Positions 18,466 to 27,875 of a stretch of DNA of 64,000 nucleotides are shown here, in pieces. Positions within the stretch are counted from its first letter, which is position 1. Every line of letters starts with the position of its first letter. The notes beneath the pieces are model-generated. The model did not search any database, was not told where the DNA came from, and saw only the letters and a list, made by a program, of their open reading frames with translations. Source of the DNA: DASZHJ01 sp035507155 (lineage in GTDB: Bacteria; Pseudomonadota; Alphaproteobacteria; ATCC43930; CGMCC-115725); the NCBI GenBank assembly GCA_035507155.1, contig DATJOK010000126.1, positions 1-64,000 on the forward strand. The letters run 5' to 3'. The translations under genes and the position numbers were made by a program.

Positions 18466-18598
18466 GCGATGCGACGGCTCCAGCCTGCCCGCGGCGGGCG
18501 AGCCGGCGGCGCGAACGGCGCCCGACCCTGCCCTATCAGGCGGAGCGGCGCAATTGGCGCTGGTCTGCCGCGGATTTGCGCACATATAATCCGCCCCC

Positions 18599-19720
18599 AT
18601 GAAGAGCCTGTCGCGCTACGTGCTGAAGGAGACGCTGACGCTCACCTTCGCGCTGACGCTGGTGTTCAGCGCGGCCGTGTGGCTGGTGCAGTCGCTGCGC
18701 CTGATCGACCTCCTGGTCAACCGCGGGCTTTCTGTCGGAATTTTCATCGAGCTCGCGGCGCTGATCTTTCCGCGCTTCATCGAGATCGTGCTGCCGATCG
18801 CGATCTTCCTGGCGATCCTGTTCAGCTACAACCGGCTGATCTCGGAGAGCGAGCTCATCGTGATGCGCGCGGCGGGCCTCAGCCAGACCACCCTCGCCCG
18901 GCCCGCGCTGCAGCTCGCCGGGATCGGCGCCGCCGTGCTGCTCATCCTCTCGACATACCTGATGCCGGCGGCCAACCGGGAGTTCAAGGACCTGCAGTTC
19001 GAGATCCGCAACCACTTCGCCTCGGCGCTGATCCAGGAGGGCGTGTTCAACACGCTCTCCGATCACCTCACGGTCTACGTCCGGAGCCGCGACCGCCGTG
19101 GCGAGCTCGGCGGCCTGATCATCCACGATACCCGCGACCCCAAGCGTCCGGTGACTCTCTTCGCCGAGCAGGGCGCGATCGTCGATACCCCGGACGGCCC
19201 CCGCATCCTGATGGCGCACGGCAGCCGCCAGCAGTTCGACGAGGATGGCCACAAGCTCGCGGTGCTGAGCTTCGAAAGCTACACGCTCGATCTCTCGAAC
19301 TCCAAGGAGGTGGTCGCCGCGCGCCAGCGTCAGCCCGACGAGCGCTATCTGCACGAGCTGATCTTCGACAATGACGCGGCCTCACGCCGCGCGTTCGGAT
19401 CCGGCCTCACCCTCGAGCTGCATCTGCAGCTGCTGGCGCCCTTCGCCGCCATCGTGTTCGCGCTCATTCCGCTGGTCTGCCTGCTGCCCGGCGACTTCAA
19501 TCGCCGCGGCCAGGGTCGTCGCATCCTGGCGGCGATCGTCTGCGCGGTGCTGTTCCAGATCATCGACCTCGGCGTCAAGAACCTCGCCACCCGCAACATG
19601 GCGGCCGTGCCGCTGCTCTACCTCGACATGCTGCTGCCGATCGCAGTCGGCAGCTGGCTGCTGATGCGCGACGGGCGCTGGCCGTGGCTGCCGCGCGTCG
19701 CGCCCGCGGCGAGCGCGTGA
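18599..19720 (+). CDS. lptF: LPS export ABC transporter permease LptF
   Basis: A 373-residue permease of the LptB2FG complex that extracts lipopolysaccharide from the inner membrane. It begins MKSLSRYVLKETL. Three N-terminal helices are followed by a periplasmic beta-jellyroll domain (about residues 125-250) and three C-terminal helices. ISESELIVMRAAGLSQ matches the conserved coupling helix of LptF/G. It is first in the run lptF-lptG-lptD-surA-pdxA-rsmA, with lptG beginning 11 bases after its stop. Confidence 0.94.
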   Translation: MKSLSRYVLKETLTLTFALTLVFSAAVWLVQSLRLIDLLVNRGLSVGIFIELAALIFPRFIEIVLPIAIFLAILFSYNRLISESELIVMRAAGLSQTTLARPALQLAGIGAAVLLILSTYLMPAANREFKDLQFEIRNHFASALIQEGVFNTLSDHLTVYVRSRDRRGELGGLIIHDTRDPKRPVTLFAEQGAIVDTPDGPRILMAHGSRQQFDEDGHKLAVLSFESYTLDLSNSKEVVAARQRQPDERYLHELIFDNDAASRRAFGSGLTLELHLQLLAPFAAIVFALIPLVCLLPGDFNRRGQGRRILAAIVCAVLFQIIDLGVKNLATRNMAAVPLLYLDMLLPIAVGSWLLMRDGRWPWLPRVAPAASA

Positions 19721-19731
19721 GGGGCGTCGCG

Positions 19732-20829
19732 ATGCCGACCTGGCGCACGCTCGCCATCTACATCGCCCGGCAGTTCCTGGTCTGGTGTTTCGGCGTCTTC
19801 GCCGCCATGGCGGTGATCGTCTTCCTGCTCGACTACGTGGAGCTGATCCGGCGCGGCGGCAGCCATCCCGGCGCCACGCTCTGGGTGCTGCTCGAGATGG
19901 CGGTGCTGAAGCAACCCTACATGGCGCAGCAGATCATGCCGTTCGCCATCCTGTTCGGCGGCATGATGGCGTTCTGGCGAATGACGCGCAGCAACGAGCT
20001 GGTGGTGGCGCGCGCGGCCGGCGTCTCCGTGTGGCAGTTCCTGGCGCCCGCGGTCGCCATGGCGCTGGTGATCGGCGTGCTGATGGTGGCGGTGTTCAGC
20101 CCGATCGCCTCGGCGATGCAGCTCAGCTACGAGAAGCTCGAGAACCGGGTGCTGCGCGGCAGCAACGATCAGCTCTCTCTCTCGCGCTCGGGCCTGTGGC
20201 TGCGCCAGAGCGACAGCCAGGGCATGCCGTCGGTGATCCATGCCGAGCGCCTGGCGCCCGGCGGCGTCACGCTCGAGGACGTGCTGGTGCTGTTCTTCGA
20301 CAAGAACGATCGCCTGATCGGCCGCATCGACGCCAAGCAGGCGCGGCTCGAGGACGGCAAATGGCTGATCACCGGCGGCACGCGCTGGGAGCCCGGTCAC
20401 GCGCAGCAGCCCTTCGCGGAGACCACCATCGAGACCAATATGACGCCGCGCAAGATCGAGGAGAGCTTCGCCTCGCCGGAAACCATGTCGTTCTGGGAGC
20501 TGCCGGGCTTCATCCGGCTGCTTGACGAGTCCGGCTTCTCGACACAGCGGCACCGCCTCTATTACGACGTGCTGCTGGCGCGGCCCTTCCTGCTGGCGGC
20601 CATGGTGCTGATCGCCGCCACCTTCAGCCTCCGCATGCATCGGCGCGGCGGCACGACGATGATGATCACCGCCGGCGTCGCCAGCGGCTTCGTGCTTTAC
20701 ATGCTTTCCGACGTGGTATTCGCGCTAGGGCTCTCCTCGACGATCCCGGTGACGCTGGCCGCGTGGACCCCGGCAGGGGTAAGCTGGCTCCTGGGCGCGA
20801 GCCTACTGCTGCACCTCGAGGATGGCTGA
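19732..20829 (+). CDS. lptG: LPS export ABC transporter permease LptG
   Basis: A 365-residue partner of LptF: MPTWRTLAIYIARQFLVWCF, then the coupling helix NELVVARAAGVSVWQFL, a periplasmic jellyroll domain (about 135-270) and C-terminal helices. The chosen ATG 19732 aligns with LptG N-termini; an in-frame GTG at 19717 overlapping the lptF stop is possible. It is followed 6 bases later by lptD, so the inner-membrane extractor and outer-membrane inserter are co-transcribed. Confidence 0.94.
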   Translation: MPTWRTLAIYIARQFLVWCFGVFAAMAVIVFLLDYVELIRRGGSHPGATLWVLLEMAVLKQPYMAQQIMPFAILFGGMMAFWRMTRSNELVVARAAGVSVWQFLAPAVAMALVIGVLMVAVFSPIASAMQLSYEKLENRVLRGSNDQLSLSRSGLWLRQSDSQGMPSVIHAERLAPGGVTLEDVLVLFFDKNDRLIGRIDAKQARLEDGKWLITGGTRWEPGHAQQPFAETTIETNMTPRKIEESFASPETMSFWELPGFIRLLDESGFSTQRHRLYYDVLLARPFLLAAMVLIAATFSLRMHRRGGTTMMITAGVASGFVLYMLSDVVFALGLSSTIPVTLAAWTPAGVSWLLGASLLLHLEDG

Positions 20830-20835
20830 CGGGGG

Positions 20836-23184
20836 ATGCGCCGGCTTGCTTCCGCTCTCGCCGGCCTGGCGATCGCGCTCATGGGCGCGCATCGCGCGAC
20901 CGGAGCGACGGCGGAAAAAAGTCTGGTATCTGGCAACCAGCCGGTTCTCTTCGTCGCCGACGAGGTCCAATACGACAACGACCTCGGCCTGGTAGTCGCC
21001 ACCGGCCACGTTCAGCTCTCGCAGAAGAATCAGATCCTCGAGGCCGACACCGTCACCTACAACCAGAAGACGGACACCGTCACCGCCAGCGGCCATGTAG
21101 CGCTGCTGGAACCCTCGGGCGACGTGACCTTCGCCGATTTCGTCGAGCTGCACGACGACATGCGCGAAGGCTTCATCAAGAACGTGCGCGCCCTGCTCTC
21201 GGACCGCTCGCGATTGGCGGGCAACACGGCCCGACGGGTCGAGGGCAACCGCACCGAGATCCGCCGCGCGGTCTACTCGCCTTGCGATCTCTGCGAGAAG
21301 GATCCGACCCAGCCGCCGATCTGGGAGATCAAGGCGGAGAAGGTGATCCACGACAAGGAAGCGCAGGTCATCGAGTATCGCGATGCCACCATCGACATGG
21401 GCGGCATCCCGGTGCTGTGGACGCCCTACTTCTCGCACCCGGATCCCTCGGTAAAGCGGCAGAGCGGCTTCCTGGCGCCGACCGGCGGCTATTCGACGAC
21501 GCTCGGCGCCCACACGACGATCCCCTACTTCTGGGCCATCAGCGGCGACAAGGACGCGACTTTCGCGCCGATGTTCACCACCGATGCCGGCTTCGTCATG
21601 TCGGGCGAGTACCGCGAGGCCTTCAACAACGGCTATGTGCGCGCCGCCGGCAGCATCGCCTATACCAATCAGGAGAACAGCACCGGCACCGCGATCACCT
21701 CCATCGACACCGTGCGCGGCCACTTCTTCAGCAACGGCGGCTACGATATCAACGATACCTGGCGCGGCCTCTGGGACATCAACCGGACCTCGGATCCGAC
21801 ATATCTCCAGCGCTTCCGCTTCGGCGGCGGCTTCGGCACCACCTTCGGCAATAGCAGCTCGGTTCCCTATCTGGAGAGCAGCGCCGCCACGGAGGGCTTC
21901 TTCGACAGCCGCAGCTACGCCGTCGTCGACAACTACATGTTCCAGAGCCTGCGCTTCGGCGTCGGCGAAGCGAACCAGCCCGTCGTGCTGCCCACCGCCA
22001 CCTACAGCTGGGTCGGTCATCCCGACGAGTGGGGCGGCCGCTGGGACGCCAGCAGCAATGTCGAGAACCTGGTCACCCCGGCGAACTCCGGCGTCCAGAT
22101 CCGGCGGCTCTCCACCGGCGCCGGCTGGAGCATTCCGATGAACGGGCTGATCGGCGACCGGTTCAACTTCAGCGCCAAGCTGCGGGGAGACGCCTACAAC
22201 TCGCAGAACGTCGTCCTGGCGAGCGGCGAGTCGCCGACACCCACGGAGAATTCCGGGCGCGTCTATCCGCAGGCGGAGCTGCTCTGGCGCTACCCCTGGG
22301 TCCGGCGCGGCAACGGCTACAACCAGACGATCGAGCCGATCGCGGCCCTCATCGCCAGCACCAACGGCGGCAATCCCGCCACCATCCCGGCAGAGGACAG
22401 TCCCGGCTTCGAGTTCGACGAGACCAGCCTCTTCGTGCCCAATCGCTTTCCGGGCTACGATCGCGTCGATTCCGGCCAGCGCGTCGACTACGGCCTGCAG
22501 GGCGCCTTCTACGGCGACAGCGGCGGCAGCAGCCAGTTCCTGATCGGACAGAGCTACCGCTTCCAGAGCAACGGCCCCTACGCCGTCGGCTCCGGCGTCA
22601 ACACCCGCCGCTCGGACGTGGTGGGGCGCGTCATCGTGTCTCCGGCGCCGTTTCTCGACCTCATCTATCGCTTCCGGCTCGACGAGAAGGATCTGACCTT
22701 CCGCCGCCAGGAGGTCGCCGCCTACACCGGCCCGCCGAGCCTCAGGCTCGGCATCAACTTCCTCTCGATCCAGCACGATCCCCTGGTGCCCGACCTCGAG
22801 GAGCGCCGCCAGATCGGCATCTCCCTCAATGCCGATCTCACCCGCTACTGGTCGCTGCAAGCCGTGGGCGTGCGCGATCTCGGCAGCTCCAGCGTGCTCA
22901 ACAGCAACGGCTTCAATGTGACCACAGGGGTCGCCGAGACCGTGAGCTCAGGCATCGCGGCCGTCTATCAGGACGAGTGCCTGGTCTTCCGCACCTCGAT
23001 CGGCTATTCCGGCACCCGCGCCGGCGACATCCATCCGGGAACCACGCTGCTCTTCACTATCGGTCTCAAGAACCTCGGCGAATTGAGCCTGCCGGCTTAT
23101 TCCAGCGGCACCGGCGGCTCCACCAGCTCCACCAGCTTCGGATCGCTCGGCAACCTCGGCAGCACCGCCAACTCGGCGTTCTGA
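20836..23184 (+). CDS. lptD: LPS-assembly outer-membrane protein LptD
   Basis: 782 residues. A signal peptide (about 1-25) and an N-terminal OstA/jellyroll domain (about 35-145: LFVADEVQYDNDLGLVVATGHV) precede a large beta-barrel. C150 and C153 (YSPCDLCEKD) and one late cysteine (QDECLVFRTSIGY) would give fewer disulfides than the four cysteines of E. coli LptD. The protein inserts LPS in the outer leaflet with LptE. GGGGG just ahead of the ATG is the ribosome-binding site. The C-terminus does not end in an aromatic residue within a clear last strand; the final 30 residues are a Gly/Ser/Thr-rich tail. Confidence 0.94.
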   Translation: MRRLASALAGLAIALMGAHRATGATAEKSLVSGNQPVLFVADEVQYDNDLGLVVATGHVQLSQKNQILEADTVTYNQKTDTVTASGHVALLEPSGDVTFADFVELHDDMREGFIKNVRALLSDRSRLAGNTARRVEGNRTEIRRAVYSPCDLCEKDPTQPPIWEIKAEKVIHDKEAQVIEYRDATIDMGGIPVLWTPYFSHPDPSVKRQSGFLAPTGGYSTTLGAHTTIPYFWAISGDKDATFAPMFTTDAGFVMSGEYREAFNNGYVRAAGSIAYTNQENSTGTAITSIDTVRGHFFSNGGYDINDTWRGLWDINRTSDPTYLQRFRFGGGFGTTFGNSSSVPYLESSAATEGFFDSRSYAVVDNYMFQSLRFGVGEANQPVVLPTATYSWVGHPDEWGGRWDASSNVENLVTPANSGVQIRRLSTGAGWSIPMNGLIGDRFNFSAKLRGDAYNSQNVVLASGESPTPTENSGRVYPQAELLWRYPWVRRGNGYNQTIEPIAALIASTNGGNPATIPAEDSPGFEFDETSLFVPNRFPGYDRVDSGQRVDYGLQGAFYGDSGGSSQFLIGQSYRFQSNGPYAVGSGVNTRRSDVVGRVIVSPAPFLDLIYRFRLDEKDLTFRRQEVAAYTGPPSLRLGINFLSIQHDPLVPDLEERRQIGISLNADLTRYWSLQAVGVRDLGSSSVLNSNGFNVTTGVAETVSSGIAAVYQDECLVFRTSIGYSGTRAGDIHPGTTLLFTIGLKNLGELSLPAYSSGTGGSTSSTSFGSLGNLGSTANSAF

Positions 23185-23275
23185 GCGGACGCGACAGGCG
23201 TGGTCGAGGGGTGGTAGTCTGGCGCCCGCATCCCGCTCGGCAGGCAGCCGAGCGATCATTGCTGTTGGAAGTCAG

Positions 23276-24526
23276 ATGTTTCGTACTGTTACCGCTTTGC
23301 TGTTGCTGATCCTGACCGCGGGCACCGCCGCCGCGCAGGAGACGCGGATCGCCGCCGTGGTCAACGATGACGTGATCTCGATCAACGACCTCGAGGCGCG
23401 CATCAAGCTCGTGCTGCTGTCCTCGCAACTGCCCGACAATCCGCAGGTGCGCCAGCGGGTGACGCCACAGGTGCTGCGCTCGCTGATCGATGAGCGGCTC
23501 GAGCTGCAGGAGGCCAAGCGCTTCAACGTCGCGGTCAGCGATGAGGACGTGAACCGGGCCTTCGAGCGCCTGGAGCGGCAGAACAACATGCCGAAGGGCG
23601 GTCTCGATCAGCTGCTGACCCAGCGCGGCATTCCACGCTCGACCCTGGTGAACCAGATCACCGCGACCCTCGCCTGGAGCAAGCTGGTGGAAGGACGCCT
23701 CGCGCCCAACGTCACCGTCTCCGACGAGGAGATCAACGAGGCGATGGCGCGGATCAAGGACAGCATCGGCAAGCCGCAGAGCCGCGTCGGCGAGATCTTC
23801 CTTGCCGTCGACAATCCCACCCAGGAGCCCGAAGTGAAGGCGCTCGCGGACCGGCTGGTCGAGCAGATCCGCAACGGCGCCAATTTCGCCGCGGTGGCGC
23901 AGCAGTTCTCGCAGTCCGCCACCGCCGCGGTCGGCGGCGATCTCGGCTGGGTGCTGCCGGACGAGCTGCCGCCGGAGGTGGAGCAGACCGTGGCGCGCAT
24001 GCAGCCCGGCCAGCTGGCGCCGCCGATCCGCGGCCCGGGCGGATTCTATCTCGTCTATCTTGCGGATCGCCGCACCCTCGGAAAACCCTCGCCGAACGAC
24101 GCGGTCATCACCCTGACCCGCGTCGCCTTTCCGCTCCCCTTGAACGCCACCGAGGCCGAGCGGCAGAAGGCGCTCGTCGCCGCCCAGCAGGTGACTGACA
24201 CCGCCAAGAGCTGCGGCGAGATGCTGAAGATCGGCCAGCAGGTCTCGCCGCAGATCTCCGGCGAGCTGCGTGACGTGAAGATCGGCAGCCTGCCGGCGGA
24301 GCTGCGTCCCACCATCGAGGCGCTGAAGATCGCCGAGCCCAGCAAGCCGCTGGTGCTGAAGGACGGCGTCGGCGTGCTGATGGTGTGCGAGCGCAAGGAC
24401 CCGCCCTCGCCGATCGCGACGCGCGAGCAGGTGCAGGACTCCCTGATGCGCCAGCGCCTCGACACTCTCGCCCGCCGCTATCTGCGGGATCTTCGTCGCG
24501 CCGCCTACGTGGATATGCGCGTATGA
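23276..24526 (+). CDS. surA: Periplasmic chaperone/peptidyl-prolyl isomerase SurA
   Basis: 416 residues. A signal peptide (about 1-20, ends AAAQ) is followed by a SurA N-terminal chaperone domain (RIAAVVNDDVISINDLEARI) and one parvulin-type PPIase domain at about 175-275 (RVGEIFLAVDN ... GGDLGWVLPDELPPE). A C-terminal chaperone segment follows. E. coli SurA has two parvulin domains; only one clear copy is seen here, as in many alphaproteobacteria. It helps fold outer-membrane proteins such as the LptD encoded just upstream. The stop overlaps pdxA by ATGA. Confidence 0.9.
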   Translation: MFRTVTALLLLILTAGTAAAQETRIAAVVNDDVISINDLEARIKLVLLSSQLPDNPQVRQRVTPQVLRSLIDERLELQEAKRFNVAVSDEDVNRAFERLERQNNMPKGGLDQLLTQRGIPRSTLVNQITATLAWSKLVEGRLAPNVTVSDEEINEAMARIKDSIGKPQSRVGEIFLAVDNPTQEPEVKALADRLVEQIRNGANFAAVAQQFSQSATAAVGGDLGWVLPDELPPEVEQTVARMQPGQLAPPIRGPGGFYLVYLADRRTLGKPSPNDAVITLTRVAFPLPLNATEAERQKALVAAQQVTDTAKSCGEMLKIGQQVSPQISGELRDVKIGSLPAELRPTIEALKIAEPSKPLVLKDGVGVLMVCERKDPPSPIATREQVQDSLMRQRLDTLARRYLRDLRRAAYVDMRV

Positions 24527-25533
24527 CCGCACCGATCGCCCTCACCATGGGGGAACCGGCGGGAATCGGCGGCGAGATCACTCTCAAGGCATGGCTTCGC
24601 CGGCACGACGGAGTGCCGCCCTTCTTCGCCATCGACGATCCCGACCGCCTCGCCCGGCTTGCCGCAACCCTGGGCTGGGACGTCCCGCTGCGCGCGGTCG
24701 CCGGCCCCGAAGAGGCGGCGCACTGCTTCGGCGAGGCGCTCGGCGTGCTGCCGCGGCGGATCGCGCATCCCGTGCTGATGGGCCGGCCGGATCCCGCCAA
24801 CGCGCGCGCGGTTACCGGCGCCATTGTCGCCGCGGTCGATCTGGTGCGTACCGGTCGCGCCGCTGCCGTCGTCACCAATCCGATCCAGAAGGAGACCCTC
24901 TACGCCGCCGGCTTCCGCCATCCGGGCCACACCGAATTCCTGGAGGAGCTCGCCGGCAACGACGTGAAGGCGATCATGATGCTGGCCTGCAGCGAGCTTC
25001 GCGTCGTGCCGGTGACCGTGCATCTCGCTCTCAGGGACGCGCTGCAGCGTCTCACGCGCGAAGCCATAATCACCGCCGGCCGCATCACCGCCCGCTCGCT
25101 GATCAGCGATTTCGGCATTCCCCGGCCGCGGCTCGCCGTCGCCGGCCTCAATCCCCATGCCGGCGAGAACGGCGCCATGGGCCGCGAGGAGATCGAGATC
25201 GTCGGCCCCGCGATCGAGGCGCTGCGCGCCGAGGGCTATGCGGTGGGGGGACCCTACCCGGCCGACACCATGTTCCATGCCGCCGCCCGCGCGCGTTATG
25301 ACGCCGCGCTCTGCATGTACCATGACCAGGCGCTGATCCCGATCAAGACCATCGACTTCGACCGCGGCGTCAATGTCACCCTGGGCCTCCCCTTCATCCG
25401 CACCTCGCCGGATCACGGCACGGCCTGCGACATCGCCGGCAAGGGCATCGCCAATCCCGATAGCCTGATCGCCGCCCTCAGGCTCGCCGGCGAGATGGCG
25501 TCGCGGCGCACCGCACGGCGCTCGGTCGCCTGA
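24523..25533 (+). CDS. pdxA: 4-hydroxythreonine-4-phosphate dehydrogenase
   Basis: 336 residues; NAD-dependent oxidation of 4-phosphohydroxy-L-threonine in DXP-dependent vitamin B6 synthesis. Seen: ALTMGEPAGIGGEI at the N-terminus, VTNPIQKETLYAAGF, and the metal-binding histidines in RHPGHTEFLEE, LNPHAGENG and CMYHDQALIPIK. The start ATG lies inside the surA stop (4-base overlap). The surA-pdxA-rsmA order is the classical one also found in E. coli. Confidence 0.96.
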   Translation: MTAPIALTMGEPAGIGGEITLKAWLRRHDGVPPFFAIDDPDRLARLAATLGWDVPLRAVAGPEEAAHCFGEALGVLPRRIAHPVLMGRPDPANARAVTGAIVAAVDLVRTGRAAAVVTNPIQKETLYAAGFRHPGHTEFLEELAGNDVKAIMMLACSELRVVPVTVHLALRDALQRLTREAIITAGRITARSLISDFGIPRPRLAVAGLNPHAGENGAMGREEIEIVGPAIEALRAEGYAVGGPYPADTMFHAAARARYDAALCMYHDQALIPIKTIDFDRGVNVTLGLPFIRTSPDHGTACDIAGKGIANPDSLIAALRLAGEMASRRTARRSVA

Positions 25534-25547
25534 GCCAAGACTCCGAG

Positions 25548-26396
25548 ATGATCGCGACGGCACCCGATCTGCCGGCGCTGCGCGAGGTGATCCGCCGGCA
25601 CGGCCTCGCCGCCCGCAAATCCCTCGGCCAGAATTTCCTTCTCGACCTCAACCTGATCGCCCGCATCGCGCGCGCGGCGGGCGCGCTCAAGGGCGTCAAC
25701 GTGATCGAGATCGGCCCCGGGCCCGGCGGCCTGACCCGGGCGCTCCTCGCCGCCGGTGCCGCCACCGTGACCGCCATCGAGCGCGACGACCGCTGCGTCG
25801 CGGCCCTGGTCGAGCTCGCCCAGGCCTATCCTGATCGACTGCGGATCATCGCCGGCGACGCTCTGGAGATCGACCCCGCGAGCCTCGTGGCGCCGCCGCG
25901 CCGGATCGTCGCCAACCTCCCCTATAACGTCGCCACCGCCCTGCTGCTGCGCTGGCTGCCGAGCCTCGCCGACTACGAGAGCCTCACCCTGATGTTTCAG
26001 AAGGAGGTGGCTCAGCGGCTCGCCGCCAGACCGCGCAGCAAGGATTACGGCCGGCTCTCGGTGCTGGTGCAGTGGATCGCCGAGGTGACGCCGCTCTTCG
26101 ACATCGCGCCCACCGCCTTCGTGCCACCGCCGAAAGTGACCTCGTCCCTGCTGCGCATCGTCGCGCGCGACAGACCGCTGTCGCCCTGCCGTCGGGAGGA
26201 TCTTGAGCGCGTCACCGCCGCCGCTTTCGGCCAGCGCCGCAAGATGCTGCGCCAGAGCCTGCGCAGCCTTGGGCTGCCGCCGGAGCCGCTGCTCGCCGGC
26301 ACCGGCATCGCGCCCACCGCGCGGGCCGAGGAGCTGAGCGTCGAGGAATTCTGCGCGCTCGCCCGTGCCCTCGCGGCAACGGCTCAGGCTTTCTGA
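25548..26396 (+). CDS. rsmA: 16S rRNA (adenine1518/1519-N6)-dimethyltransferase
   Basis: A 282-residue KsgA. It dimethylates two adjacent adenines near the 3' end of 16S rRNA and acts as a late small-subunit checkpoint. Seen: KSLGQNFLLDLNLIARI, the SAM motif VIEIGPGPGGLTRALL, motif IV NLPYNVATALLLRWL and FVPPPKVTSSLLRI. It starts 14 bases after pdxA. The last 13 bases overlap the 3' end of the convergent panB. Confidence 0.97.
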   Translation: MIATAPDLPALREVIRRHGLAARKSLGQNFLLDLNLIARIARAAGALKGVNVIEIGPGPGGLTRALLAAGAATVTAIERDDRCVAALVELAQAYPDRLRIIAGDALEIDPASLVAPPRRIVANLPYNVATALLLRWLPSLADYESLTLMFQKEVAQRLAARPRSKDYGRLSVLVQWIAEVTPLFDIAPTAFVPPPKVTSSLLRIVARDRPLSPCRREDLERVTAAAFGQRRKMLRQSLRSLGLPPEPLLAGTGIAPTARAEELSVEEFCALARALAATAQAF

Positions 26397-27217
26397 TCAG
26401 CTTTCGCCGCGCCGTAGACGTGCTCGGGGCCCGGAAACCGCCGTGCCTTCACATCCTCGGCATAGGCGGCGGCCGCCCCCGCAATCGCCTGGCCGATCTC
26501 GCCGTATCGCCTGACGAAACGCGGTGTGAATTCGGCGAAGATCCCGAGCAGATCCTCGGTCACCAGGATCTGGCCGTCGCAGGCGGAGGACGCGCCGATG
26601 CCGATGGTGGGCACGGCGATCGCCTCGGTGACGGCGCGCGCCAGCGGCTCGACCGTGCCCTCGATCACCAGGGCGAAGGCGCCCGCCGCCGCCGCCGCGC
26701 GCGCATCCGCCATGATGCGCGTCGCCTCCCGCTCGCCGCGGCCCTGGGCGCGGAAGCCGGTGGCATGCACCGACTGCGGCTGCAGGCCGATGTGGCCGAG
26801 CACCGGCACGCCCCGCTCGACCAGGAAACGGATGGTCTCCGCCATCGCGGCGCCGCCCTCGAGCTTGACGCCCGCGGCACCGGTCTCCGCCATGACGCGC
26901 GCCGCGCTGCGGAACGCCTGCGCCGGTGATTCCTGATAGCTGCCGAACGGCAGGTCGACGATGACGCAGCTTTGCTTCGCGCCGCGCACCACCGCCGCGC
27001 CATGGGCGATCATCATCTCGAGCGTCACCGGCAGCGTGCTGGCGAAGCCGTAGACCACCATGCCGAGGCTGTCGCCGACCAGCAGCAGATCCGCCACCGG
27101 ATCGAGGAGACGCGCCATCGGCGTCGTATAAGCGGTGAGGCAGACCAGCGGCACGCCGCCCTTGCGAGCGCCGATCTCGGCCGGGGTGCGCTGCTTTGCT
27201 GAGGTCTGGACGCTCAT
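26384..27217 (-). CDS. panB: 3-methyl-2-oxobutanoate hydroxymethyltransferase
   Basis: A 277-residue ketopantoate hydroxymethyltransferase, first committed step of pantothenate/CoA synthesis. Seen: LVCLTAYTTPMARLLD, the metal-binding VGDSLGMVVYG, KLEGGAAMAETI and HIGLQPQSVHATGG-like (HIGLQPQSVHATGF). The TIM-barrel length is normal. It lies 15 bases after gmk on the same strand; panC is not in the window. Confidence 0.95.
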   Translation of the reverse strand: MSVQTSAKQRTPAEIGARKGGVPLVCLTAYTTPMARLLDPVADLLLVGDSLGMVVYGFASTLPVTLEMMIAHGAAVVRGAKQSCVIVDLPFGSYQESPAQAFRSAARVMAETGAAGVKLEGGAAMAETIRFLVERGVPVLGHIGLQPQSVHATGFRAQGRGEREATRIMADARAAAAAGAFALVIEGTVEPLARAVTEAIAVPTIGIGASSACDGQILVTEDLLGIFAEFTPRFVRRYGEIGQAIAGAAAAYAEDVKARRFPGPEHVYGAAKADQKA

Positions 27218-27232
27218 CGCGTCACCTTCGGT

Positions 27233-27871
27233 CTACTGGCCGCCTCTGAGGCGGTTGACGAACTCGGCGAGGCCGATCTGACGCTCGCGCTTCAGCCGCT
27301 CGGCGGTGAGGATCGCCTGCACCTGCCGGACGCTGGTCTCCAGGTCGTGGTTGACGATGACATAGTCGTATTCCGGCCAATGGCTCATCTCGTCGGCGGA
27401 TTTCGCCATCCGCTGCGCCACCACCTCGGCGCTGTCCTGAGCGCGGCGCTTCAGGCGGTCCTCGAGCGCCTCCGTGCTCGGCGGCAGGATGAAGACCGCC
27501 ACCACGTCGTTCCGCACGCTTTGCTTCAGCTGCTGGGTCCCCTGCCAGTCGATGTCGCTGACGATGTCGCGGCCGGAGCGCAGCACCGCCTCCACCGGCC
27601 CCCGCGGCGTGCCGTAGCGGTTGCCGAAAACGGTGGCGTGCTCCAGCAGCTCGTCCTTCGCGATCATCTCGTCGAAGCGCTGGGCGCTCACGAAGTGATA
27701 GTGCTCGCCATCCGTCTCGCCCGCCCGCGGCTTCCGCGTCGTGACCGAGACCGAGATGCCGAGCTCAGGCTCGCGCTCCACCAGCATCCGCGTGATCGTG
27801 GTCTTGCCGGCGCCGGAGGGCGAGGACAGCACCAGCAGCAGGCCGCGGCGTCCGATCTCGGTCGAGCTCAT
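27233..27871 (-). CDS. gmk: Guanylate kinase
   Basis: A 212-residue GMP kinase. P-loop SSPSGAGKTTITRM near residue 16-29, the GMP-binding stretch SVTTRKPRAGETDGEHYHFV, and lid and C-terminal helices complete. It produces GDP for nucleotide and (p)ppGpp pools. It starts only 4 bases after the yicC stop; the yicC-gmk pairing is widespread. Confidence 0.97.
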   Translation of the reverse strand: MSSTEIGRRGLLLVLSSPSGAGKTTITRMLVEREPELGISVSVTTRKPRAGETDGEHYHFVSAQRFDEMIAKDELLEHATVFGNRYGTPRGPVEAVLRSGRDIVSDIDWQGTQQLKQSVRNDVVAVFILPPSTEALEDRLKRRAQDSAEVVAQRMAKSADEMSHWPEYDYVIVNHDLETSVRQVQAILTAERLKRERQIGLAEFVNRLRGGQ

Positions 27872-27875
27872 GGAG

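Noticed and set aside
20803..22860. 685-residue open frame opposite lptD
   Set aside because: Low-complexity Ala/Val/Asp/Gly translation antisense to lptD; no signal peptide, motif or SD.
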